Part shown: positions 5,699 through 12,137 of the stretch, piece by piece
Layout: each line of letters opens with the position of its first letter
How positions within the stretch are numbered: position 1 is the stretch's first letter
Assembly: GCA_026417275.1 (NCBI GenBank)
Contig: JAOADO010000038.1
Coordinates: 422 to 12,558, forward strand
Reading direction: 5' to 3'
DNA length: 12,137 bases
Source of the DNA: Verrucomicrobiia bacterium
GTDB lineage: Bacteria > Verrucomicrobiota > Verrucomicrobiae > Limisphaerales > JAKPVM01
Program-made: the position numbers and the translations under genes
The notes under the pieces: generated by a model
The model's input: the letters and a program-made list of their open reading frames with translations, nothing else
The model's database searches: none
What the model was told of the DNA's origin: nothing

Positions 5699-7096
5699 TT
5701 AAAACTGATACATCAGTTGAGTTCGGAAAAATGTTGCGAGGTCGCGTCTTTCAGGTGAATAATAATCGCCGGGGAAAAAGAATTCCGCCCATAAATGTCC
5801 ATTCAAATTTTTGGTAATATTAAATTTAAAAACGCTCGATAGAAAATGTCCACGGAATTCGCCGTCTTGCGTGTATCCCGTCAAATTTCTATAAGTGTTT
5901 TCATTCGCAAATATTGGCATGTAGCATGTGTAAAATTCTGTCTTTTTAGTTGGAGTAAATCCCCAGCCGAGTTCAAGTCTTTTCAGGTTCGTCCATTCAC
6001 CGCTTCTTCCCCTGTCTTCTGTGCCAAAGGTGAAGACAAGAAGTTCGCTCCACAACGCGCGGCGTCCCCACAAAGGGTCCCAGGCTTCTATTGTATCCGT
6101 GTCTGGATCGTCTCCGGAAAGGTATTCAAAACCGAGTCTTAGTTTATTATTTAGTTTATCTTTAAAGAGGTATTCAATTCTGCTGTTCAAGCCGAACGCA
6201 AGAAAGTCGTGATCATTTTTTGTTCCATATTGCGGTGCAAATTCGAGGGTATAATGCCAGTGTTTATCGAACATGCCATCAGCGCGCGAGCCGAAGACAA
6301 AGCGGTCTCCGTCGTTGCCTTTTGATAGAACTTTTTGGTCGTTTTTATAAATAAAATATGCGTCGAAATTATGTGTTTTATACGGGATTTTTTCTAAGTA
6401 AATTATAGCGCCGCGTTCATCCTGTTCAGATAGTGGCTTATTTCTGCTGTTGATTACAGGTAGCCATCTTTCCGAATCCGCTGTCATATCAAAATAAATG
6501 AGGTTCAAAATTGTCTTATCGTTCGGCAATTTAAGAGCCAGTCTTGCGGCGTCAAAAAATTCCGTTCTTGAACCATCGGTGCTGGTGGCGTCATAAATCA
6601 CCCACCGTTCGCCGAACTGGATTTCTTGCCGTCCAATTGTGAACTGGATATTACGATTTGTTAAGTCGCCAAGTTTTAAATTGAAACAATCGAAAAGCGC
6701 TTCGTCCCAATCAAAACCGGATTTACTATCGGGCTTGATGTATTCTCTTCCCTCCCATGCAAGCCTGAGATTTAAACTGACCGTGTCTACGGGAAGAAGT
6801 GAAAAACGCAGTCTGGAGCGATAGCGCTGGTAATTGTATTCATGTTCTTTCGATTGGCTGTCGAGGGAATAAGCGTTGTTGTGGTATTCGTGCCGAAACC
6901 GGAAGTCGAACCCCCATTGAATCCATTTTGCTGGCTGTTTAATGTCGAATTTTTCGTTCGGGATTTGATTCGAATTTTTTGATAAATCCTGAACATCATT
7001 GGTGTTTATCGCGCCATGAACGCTGTCGGTTTTTTGAAAAATAATTAATAAAAACAAAATAGTAATGGTTATTTTTTTGAAAAATTTAATATTCAT
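5699..7096 (-). CDS. Alginate-export-type outer-membrane beta-barrel protein, 465 aa
   Basis: This is a probable outer-membrane porin or export channel of the alginate_exp type (AlgE-like fold). A signal peptide is evident: lysines at 4-8, a hydrophobic core at 9-20, and likely cleavage near VHG-A (27-29). The mature part alternates polar and hydrophobic residues as in beta strands. It has the family-like blocks FRFRHEYHN (65-73), YQRYRSRLRFSL (89-100), GRQEIQFGERW (155-165), GSRTEFFDAARL (175-186), GFEYLSGDDPDTDT (322-335) and DPLWGRRALWSEL (340-352). It ends in Phe (LMYQF), as outer-membrane barrels do for BAM recognition. The name does not prove alginate transport; many members sit in genomes without alginate genes, and no polysaccharide synthesis gene is visible here. 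No SD precedes the ATG. The gene follows RidA on the same strand after 62 bp. Confidence 0.82.
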   Translation of the reverse strand: MNIKFFKKITITILFLLIIFQKTDSVHGAINTNDVQDLSKNSNQIPNEKFDIKQPAKWIQWGFDFRFRHEYHNNAYSLDSQSKEHEYNYQRYRSRLRFSLLPVDTVSLNLRLAWEGREYIKPDSKSGFDWDEALFDCFNLKLGDLTNRNIQFTIGRQEIQFGERWVIYDATSTDGSRTEFFDAARLALKLPNDKTILNLIYFDMTADSERWLPVINSRNKPLSEQDERGAIIYLEKIPYKTHNFDAYFIYKNDQKVLSKGNDGDRFVFGSRADGMFDKHWHYTLEFAPQYGTKNDHDFLAFGLNSRIEYLFKDKLNNKLRLGFEYLSGDDPDTDTIEAWDPLWGRRALWSELLVFTFGTEDRGRSGEWTNLKRLELGWGFTPTKKTEFYTCYMPIFANENTYRNLTGYTQDGEFRGHFLSSVFKFNITKNLNGHLWAEFFFPGDYYSPERRDLATFFRTQLMYQF

Positions 7097-7158
7097 GAAT
7101 GCAAAAATATTTTTAGAGTTAAATAAGTTAAATTTTCTGTGGACGTTTTTTGTAAAGA

Positions 7159-7536
7159 TTAATTGTGTGCAATTACTTCAATTTCTACCTTTGCCCCGCG
7201 CGGCAATGCGGCGACTTGAATTGTTGACCGTGCCGGATACGGAGTCTGGAAAAACTTTGCGTATACCTCATTCATTTGAGGAAATTCGGACAGGTCAGTC
7301 ATGAAAACCGTCGTTTTTACGACATTTGCAAATGTCAAACCTTCAGATTTAAGGATTGCCTCGACGTTTTTTAGAACCTGTTCTGTCTGGGTTTTTATAT
7401 CGTTACCGACAATTGAACCTGTTTGAGGGTCAAGCGGGATTTGACCTGCGCAAAATAAAAATTCACCTTCGCGCACTGCCTGACTGTAAGGTCCGACAGC
7501 CGCCGGCGCTTCCTTTGTGTTGACAGCCCTTTTCAT
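7159..7536 (-). CDS. ridA: RidA family enamine/imine deaminase, 125 aa
   Basis: This is a YjgF/YER057c/UK114 protein that hydrolyses reactive 2-aminoacrylate and other enamine/imine intermediates made by PLP enzymes, giving 2-keto acids and ammonia in the cytoplasm. The family blocks are all present: AAVGPYSQAV (12-21), FCAGQIPLDPQTG (28-40), VVKTTVFMTDL (72-82) and PARSTIQVAALPRGAKVEIE (101-120). Arg103 is the substrate carboxylate-binding Arg (Arg105 in E. coli RidA) and Glu120 is the water-activating acid, so it should be active. The length is that of the single-domain family, which acts as a trimer. The ATG is not preceded by a clear SD. It is the first gene of a possible two-gene unit with the downstream barrel gene, although no functional link is obvious. 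Confidence 0.95.
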   Translation of the reverse strand: MKRAVNTKEAPAAVGPYSQAVREGEFLFCAGQIPLDPQTGSIVGNDIKTQTEQVLKNVEAILKSEGLTFANVVKTTVFMTDLSEFPQMNEVYAKFFQTPYPARSTIQVAALPRGAKVEIEVIAHN

Positions 7537-7656
7537 TTATCGTTAATAAAAGTTCTTTCTGGGATATAAAATAACCCCATCAAATTAATTATACTCCTTT
7601 AATTTTTTCTAAAAATCAATAAATTAATACGGATTTATTTTCAGAATTTACCTGAT

Positions 7657-7676
7657 TGGTTTGTATGGGCGAACCA
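7657..7676 (+). other. Small hairpin upstream of the membrane protein gene
   Basis: The arms TGGTTTG (7657-7663) and CGAACCA (7670-7676) pair over 7 bp, with one T/G position that would be a G-U wobble in RNA, around the loop TATGGG. It lies about 50 bp before the ATG at 7729. There is no T-run after it, so it is not a terminator. It may be a leader structure or chance. Confidence 0.25.
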
Positions 7677-7714
7677 TGTGCGGATTTTGAAAATCTTAAC
7701 AGGGCAAGGGATTT

Positions 7715-7722
7715 GGAGCAGG
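7715..7722 (+). promoter_or_regulatory. Ribosome binding site deciding the start of the small membrane protein
   Basis: GGAGCAGG places GGAG 10 nt and AGG 6 nt before the ATG at 7729. The upstream in-frame GTG at 7678 has no such site, so the shorter 124-aa protein is favoured. Confidence 0.5.
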
Positions 7723-7728
7723 TTGATT

Positions 7729-8103
7729 ATGGATTTGAAAAAAAAACTTGCGGGGAGTGTTCTGGGATTGATTGGATTTATACTATCTCCGCTTTCGTGG
7801 TGGAATGATTTGATTGTAAATGTTCCGCTCGCGATAATCTTTGGATGGCTTGTTAGCCTTATTTATAGACCTTTGTTTGTTTATGCCGCAATTTTCGGGT
7901 ACTGGATGACAAATATTATAGGATTGATTTTGCTCAGACGGGGCGCCAGAATGGTGCTTAAAGAGAATGAGGCGACGAAACCATTTTCTAAAAAGGAGTT
8001 ATTTAAAGATGTTCTCATTTCCATTCTCTATACTTTTGTTATTATAATTCTTGTGAAATTGAAACTGATTGAGCCAATTGCAAATTATTTTTCCGGGAAA
8101 TAA
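7729..8103 (+). CDS. Small integral membrane protein of unknown function, 124 aa
   Basis: The function is not recognised. The protein starts MDLKKKLAGS and has three or four hydrophobic segments, at about residues 8-22, 29-46, 48-70 and 94-112. These are separated by a Trp-rich turn (PLSWWNDLIVNVPLA), a basic loop (LRRGARMVLKEN) and a charged stretch (KPFSKKELFKDV), and it ends on a short polar tail. The basic N-terminus and loops suggest a cytoplasmic N-terminus. An in-frame GTG at 7678 would add 17 residues that are neither hydrophobic nor basic like a signal, and ATG 7729 has the better ribosome binding site. The stop lies 20 bp before the large haem protein gene on the same strand, so the two are probably one transcript. 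That is the only hint about its role. Confidence 0.7.
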   Translation: MDLKKKLAGSVLGLIGFILSPLSWWNDLIVNVPLAIIFGWLVSLIYRPLFVYAAIFGYWMTNIIGLILLRRGARMVLKENEATKPFSKKELFKDVLISILYTFVIIILVKLKLIEPIANYFSGK

Positions 8104-8123
8104 CTGGACGAATAAAACTTAAA

Positions 8124-11100
8124 ATGAATACCCGATTCTGGATGTTTTTGCGATGGAGGGTAGTGAGTGCCCTTCGAATAAGAATCTTAGCGTTCTTTTT
8201 TTTGATGCCATCAATTATTTACTCTGCGGTCAGGCTTTCTGATGCATCTGGGTTGCCTTTGCGTATTGCGGAAGGTTTTAGAATAAAAGAGGCTGTTATG
8301 CCAGGCTTGTGTCCAGGAATAAACGCGGTCACATTTGATTCGCAAGGAAGGTTGGTGGTTTCTACTCCGTTTGATATTCGGACCTTAATTGATTCGGATT
8401 CTGATGGTGTTTATGATCGGTTCGTTTTGTTTTCCGATGCTGTTGCTGTTGGAGCAATTAATTATGATTTTGATAGTCTTTTCTTTTTCAATCAGGGGGT
8501 GCTCTTAAAAATGACTGACCGGAATGGCGATGGTGTGGCGGATGTTGGTCCTCAACGGTTGATGGAAATCAAAGGCGGTGAATCCGTTTCCGGGTATTTA
8601 AAACGAGGACCAGATGGATGGTGGTATTTAACTGTGGGAAGCAGGTCAAATATTGATTTACTCCGCCTGCTTGAGTCTTCGTTAATAACGAAAAAAAATG
8701 GTGGGGCGCTTTTGCGGATTTCTCCCGATTTTTCAAGCGTCCAGGTTTACGCGCATGGGTTCTATCAGCCAATTGGTTTTGATTTTGATCTTTCCGGCAA
8801 TATTTTCTTAAGTGATGCAGGCGGAAAAAACTCCAATTTCCTGCCGTGGGAAACTGGCAGTCGTCTTGTGAACGTCAAATACGGATGGCATTATGGATGG
8901 TCGGCGACAATACAGGGTGACATGGTCTTTCACCCGGAATATTATTTTGATAATGGTGGCAGTCTTGCACAACTTGGTGTTGGTGTGCCGTCAAAGCCAG
9001 TAGTTTATTTGCATAAGCAATTTCCGGAATATTTTTACGGAGGAATTTTCCTGCCAATTTGGAGTTCGGGGAAGGTTTTATTTTTTCCAAAACATAGGGA
9101 CACAGGCGAAATATTGCCATCCGAAACATTTATTGAACCTATCGGGAACGCAGATTTTGCCCCAACCGATGTTGCTGTTGCTCCCGATGGTTCTTTGATA
9201 ATTGCCACTGGTGGCGCCATAGCAAGAGCGACTATTTACCGATTGTCGTTTGTTGGAACGCAACCGAGACCGCAGGAAATTGCTGAAAAAGTCTCGCCAG
9301 TATTGAGCGTTTTAAATTCACCACAACCATTTGAAGCATGGTCTCGCGCAAAATGGATGCCTCTTGCCGAACAGTCTGGCGTTCAATCTTTCGGTTCAGT
9401 AATCGTGAGTGAACTTTATACGACGGAACAGAGAATGAGAGCGATTGATGTAAAAATTGAAATGGCTGATGGTCTTACTTTCCGAGAAGTCCGCTCCGCG
9501 TCGCGCGCTGTGTCGCCGCAAGTTAGAGAAAAACTTGCTCGGGCATTGATATGTTATCCGGTTATAGAGGTTGATTCTATTTTAAGCACGTTCATTTCTG
9601 ACCCATCACCGGAAGTCAGGTTGGCTGCCATGGAAGCTCTGCATTCAAACGCCAGAAAGACAAAAAATCCGCTTCTTTCTGTGGTTTTGCAACAATTAAA
9701 TGAAAAAGAGAGAGACCTCGTTATTGCGACCGCACGGTTGGCGTCAGCGCTTAACGAAGAAGAATGGAAAAGGTTTCTCGGTGTAACGACAAATGGTACT
9801 CCCAATGCGAGAATAGTTGCTGGCATGGCAATGGCTTTTAGAAAACAGAAACAGAGTTTTAATCCAGACCTTGTGAATCTCGCCATCCAGGTTTTTTCAA
9901 AGGCAACAGACCAACAAATGCGTTCGGATGCCATTCGACTTGCGATTATAGGACTCGGGGATTATCCTGCTGACATTTTATCCTCAAAGATTTCTTCTGC
10001 TTTTGAACCAAATGCAGATAGCCGGGATATTGCTTCTGTGTTTGCGCGTCTGATGGTCGGGTTAAAACATGGTTTCCCATCAGCGTCTTTGGTTGACAAT
10101 ATCGAGATGTCGCGAATATTCACGATGCTCAAAGACCGAGAGCAAAAAACCTGCACCTATTTTGCTTCAATGATTACTCCGCAAACTCCGATAAATCAGG
10201 ATTTCTTTTTCCTCTCCGCTTACGCAATGCTTCCACCACCACAATCGGCATATGAGCCAGGACAAATTGCGTCTGCGCTTGTTACCTTTTTGGGCAAACT
10301 GGAAGCATTTCCAACAATTACACGCCAGCAACGTGCTGAATATGTGGATTTTCTGATTTCAAATTTGTTGAAAAAAGAACCGTTGCTTGCAAATTCTCTG
10401 CTTAAAAATTCATCTTTTATAAGACAGGGGTTGCCCTATGTTGCTCCATATTTTGATTTGAATCGACAACAACAGGCGTTGAACCAATTCATTGAAATGT
10501 ATTCTCGCGGACAACGTTTGCAGTTGACTCGCCCGCTTGTCCAATGGTTAAGTGGTTTCACAAATCAAATTGTAAGGGGAATATTTTTGCAAAACTGGAC
10601 AAACGGGCTTTTTCAGGATGAGATTTTAGTTTATCTATCTGCAAATCCACAGGTTCAAGACCGCGAGAGATTCTTTGCGGGATTGTCTTCGCACAATCCA
10701 GATGTTGTGATGGCATGCCTTGATGGTCTGCTGAAACTCCCGCCGGATACATCGCCTGCCGCGCAATTGCGCGTTTTTCAGTTGCTTCGCTGGCTTGTAC
10801 AGGAACCAGAGCAAAAACCGTTGAGAGAACGGACAATTAAATTACTGACCTTAATGGGCGTTATTCCGCATATTCAGGAAGAAACTGTGTCTGACCGCCG
10901 GAGTATCGAAAAAATATATGAACCTGCGTTTGTGAGGTTTGCAAATACTTATCCGACGCTTGCGCCATTGCTTGATGGAAATCCGGATACCGAGTCAGCA
11001 AGGCTCATGAATCTGGTTCGTTTTCAACAACTCCCGACGGGGAATTCCAGAAGAGGTCTTCAGGTTTTTGAGAAAAGAAAGTGCTCTAATTGTCACAATC

Positions 11101-11444
11101 CAATTGACCAATTTGCGCCAGACCTCTTTAAATATGCGCAAAGCGAAACTGTCCACTTATTCGTTCGCGATGTCGTGTATCCACAATTTCGGATAAGCCG
11201 TTCTTTTAATGGGGAAATCGTGTTCTTGAAAAATGGAAGATGGATATTGGCTATCCCCAAATTCATCGGCAACGACTACACATTTTTGCAGACAACGCCT
11301 ACAAATACAATCCGCATTCCCACTCATGAAGTAATTGGCGTAAAAAAGACCGATATTTCTCCTATGCCGGCAGGGTTGTTGAACAATGCTAATATTCAGG
11401 AAATTGCGGATTTATACAAATTTATTAAGGAACCGGCGTATTAA
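8124..11444 (+). CDS. PVC-type beta-propeller / HEAT-repeat / haem-binding CxxCH protein, 1106 aa
   Basis: This is a large exported, probably redox-active protein. The N-terminus has a basic run and a hydrophobic core (about 14-35), consistent with a signal peptide or anchor. A soluble-dehydrogenase/NHL-like propeller follows (about 45-375), with the repeated forms INAVTFDSQGRLVVST, GPDGWWYLTVG, PIGFDFDLSGNIFLSDAG and PTDVAVAPDGSLIIATGG. Two Ca-binding-type loops lie in it: DSDSDGVYD (90-98) and DRNGDGVAD (132-140). Residues about 470-960 look like degenerate HEAT/ARM helical repeats (for example SPEVRLAAMEAL). The C-terminal cytochrome c-like domain (about 970-1106) carries CSNCH (987-991) and a likely axial Met1081 in DISPMPAGL, and ends in a helix before IKEPAY. 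Such proteins are abundant in Planctomycetota and Verrucomicrobiota, and their substrates are mostly unknown. The glycine-rich stretch usual after CH is reduced here to FAPDL. The ATG has only a weak SD. Confidence 0.88.
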   Translation: MNTRFWMFLRWRVVSALRIRILAFFFLMPSIIYSAVRLSDASGLPLRIAEGFRIKEAVMPGLCPGINAVTFDSQGRLVVSTPFDIRTLIDSDSDGVYDRFVLFSDAVAVGAINYDFDSLFFFNQGVLLKMTDRNGDGVADVGPQRLMEIKGGESVSGYLKRGPDGWWYLTVGSRSNIDLLRLLESSLITKKNGGALLRISPDFSSVQVYAHGFYQPIGFDFDLSGNIFLSDAGGKNSNFLPWETGSRLVNVKYGWHYGWSATIQGDMVFHPEYYFDNGGSLAQLGVGVPSKPVVYLHKQFPEYFYGGIFLPIWSSGKVLFFPKHRDTGEILPSETFIEPIGNADFAPTDVAVAPDGSLIIATGGAIARATIYRLSFVGTQPRPQEIAEKVSPVLSVLNSPQPFEAWSRAKWMPLAEQSGVQSFGSVIVSELYTTEQRMRAIDVKIEMADGLTFREVRSASRAVSPQVREKLARALICYPVIEVDSILSTFISDPSPEVRLAAMEALHSNARKTKNPLLSVVLQQLNEKERDLVIATARLASALNEEEWKRFLGVTTNGTPNARIVAGMAMAFRKQKQSFNPDLVNLAIQVFSKATDQQMRSDAIRLAIIGLGDYPADILSSKISSAFEPNADSRDIASVFARLMVGLKHGFPSASLVDNIEMSRIFTMLKDREQKTCTYFASMITPQTPINQDFFFLSAYAMLPPPQSAYEPGQIASALVTFLGKLEAFPTITRQQRAEYVDFLISNLLKKEPLLANSLLKNSSFIRQGLPYVAPYFDLNRQQQALNQFIEMYSRGQRLQLTRPLVQWLSGFTNQIVRGIFLQNWTNGLFQDEILVYLSANPQVQDRERFFAGLSSHNPDVVMACLDGLLKLPPDTSPAAQLRVFQLLRWLVQEPEQKPLRERTIKLLTLMGVIPHIQEETVSDRRSIEKIYEPAFVRFANTYPTLAPLLDGNPDTESARLMNLVRFQQLPTGNSRRGLQVFEKRKCSNCHNPIDQFAPDLFKYAQSETVHLFVRDVVYPQFRISRSFNGEIVFLKNGRWILAIPKFIGNDYTFLQTTPTNTIRIPTHEVIGVKKTDISPMPAGLLNNANIQEIADLYKFIKEPAY

Positions 11445-11525
11445 ACCAGAATATCAAATGTAATTCGGGGTTCTTGAGTCAATATAAATTAAGAAGCCAT
11501 GTGTTTGGTTTATGGAACATTCTGG

Positions 11526-11550
11526 TGGTCGTCGTTTGTCTTTACGACCA
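11526..11550. terminator. Possible stem-loop between two convergent genes
   Basis: The arms TGGTCGT (11526-11532) and ACGACCA (11544-11550) can form a 7-bp stem with an 11-nt loop. It lies between the convergent stop codons at 11444 and 11602, where a shared terminator is expected. No T-run follows on either strand, so intrinsic termination is doubtful. Confidence 0.25.
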
Positions 11551-11601
11551 TATATGAGTTTAGGAACGCTGGGGCGGTTCTGCAGGAGCAGAGATATTCT
11601 T

Positions 11602-12120
11602 TTACCTTCTAATTCTCGCAATTCCAGCGTCAATGTATTGTCCACCGGCTGTCTGATGACAATGAATGGCGATTACATTTTTGCCTTTTTTGAGCGAGTT
11701 TTTTGATTCATCTGTCAAATCTTCGTCAATGTAACGAATAGTGTGTCCCTGCAGGCGAGTTGCTATGATGCCATTTATATACACTTCTGCATCTTCGTCG
11801 TGATGAATCATAAGATAGATGTCTTTTGTGTTTATCTCGTTAAGAAAAAATTCTTTTCGCAACCAGATATCTGATGTGTTCCATACGGTTCGAACTACTG
11901 TGCCTGGTGTTCCTTTTGTTCCGAACCCGCCGGCGCCTGTGTGCCATTTGGAGTCGTCAAAATCTGGTTTAAACCAGTCATCGGACGGCTTTTCGAATGT
12001 GAATCGCCACATTTGCTGTTCTTTTTCGGAGGTTGGAAGAATGTAGGTTATTTCAGGTGGAGGCGGGAAAATGCCGCGGTTTGCGTTTGATACAGCAATT
12101 AAATCTGGTTTGATTATTTC
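11602..12120 (-). CDS. C-terminal galactose-binding-like (GH2-type jelly-roll) module of a larger protein (partial)
   Basis: Only the last 172 genomic codons are present; the 5' end is cut by the end of the sequence, and the first five apparent codons (MYKRQ) come from adapter. The visible part begins with a proline-rich linker (GIFPPPPEI) and continues as a beta-sandwich resembling the sugar-binding domain of family 2 glycoside hydrolases. Its blocks are FDDSKWHTGAGGFG, TVWNTSDIWLRKEFFL, IHHDEDAEVYINGI and GKNVIAIHCHQTAGGQYIDAG. Modules like this are often attached to exported carbohydrate-active enzymes in Bacteroidota and PVC bacteria, but the catalytic part is not in the window, so the enzyme cannot be named. 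It is convergent with the haem protein gene. Confidence 0.75.
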   Translation of the reverse strand, partial: EIIKPDLIAVSNANRGIFPPPPEITYILPTSEKEQQMWRFTFEKPSDDWFKPDFDDSKWHTGAGGFGTKGTPGTVVRTVWNTSDIWLRKEFFLNEINTKDIYLMIHHDEDAEVYINGIIATRLQGHTIRYIDEDLTDESKNSLKKGKNVIAIHCHQTAGGQYIDAGIARIRR

Positions 12121-12137
12121 CTGTCTCTTATACACAT
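12121..12137. other. Nextera/Tn5 mosaic-end adapter remnant (not genomic)
   Basis: The final bases CTGTCTCTTATACACAT are identical to the first 17 of the 19-nt reverse-complemented Tn5 mosaic end used in Nextera libraries. On the minus strand they encode MYKRQ, a well-known artefactual protein start. The chance of an exact 17-base match exactly at the sequence end is negligible. Confidence 0.97.

Noticed and set aside
7665..7810. About 47-codon plus frame starting MGEPCADFENL upstream of and overlapping the small membrane protein
   Set aside because: No SD, it mostly overlaps the better-supported membrane protein, and it shows no recognisable motif apart from a CGEC that is probably chance.

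Overview
The window looks like part of a Gram-negative bacterial genome, probably from the PVC superphylum (Planctomycetota, Verrucomicrobiota, Lentisphaerota, Kiritimatiellota) or a related candidate phylum. The best lineage clue is the 1106-residue protein at 8124-11444. It joins an N-terminal beta-propeller, a long helical-repeat middle and a C-terminal CxxCH haem site, an architecture expanded in PVC genomes. A predicted outer-membrane beta-barrel supports a Gram-negative envelope. Base composition leans to AT and the intergenic DNA is very AT-rich. No rRNA, tRNA, CRISPR array, phage or insertion sequence was seen.

Left part (1-3723, minus strand): a compact ABC-transport operon, read right to left. 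It holds an ATPase, a six-helix ABC-2 permease (the two overlap by ATGA), a GldG-type auxiliary protein anchored at both ends, and the first 22 codons of a fourth membrane-anchored gene that runs off the left edge. The fourth gene is probably the DUF4340 protein usual in this cassette. Each gene has a recognisable Shine-Dalgarno site. The transported substrate is unknown.

The divergent spacer (3724-4079) is extremely AT-rich. It holds a 37-bp imperfect palindrome, four alternating TTGA-type half-sites and a 12-bp perfect palindrome, so it is a plausible control region.

Middle part (4080-7536): a complete XerC/XerD-type tyrosine recombinase (+), then convergent to it an MGMT-family protein without the alkyl-accepting cysteine (-), an alginate-export-type outer-membrane barrel (-) and a RidA imine deaminase (-). 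These look like housekeeping and accessory genes rather than one pathway.

Right part (7678-12137): a small unrecognised membrane protein lies 20 bp upstream of the propeller/haem protein (+), probably co-transcribed with it. A convergent partial gene (-) encodes a galactose-binding-like jelly-roll module.

The last 17 bases (12121-12137) are Nextera/Tn5 mosaic-end adapter and not genomic, so the apparent start MYKRQ of that last reading frame is an artefact. No clearly new multi-gene system was found. The best leads are the palindromic spacer at 3840-3920, the cysteine-less MGMT protein and the small membrane protein paired with the haem protein.
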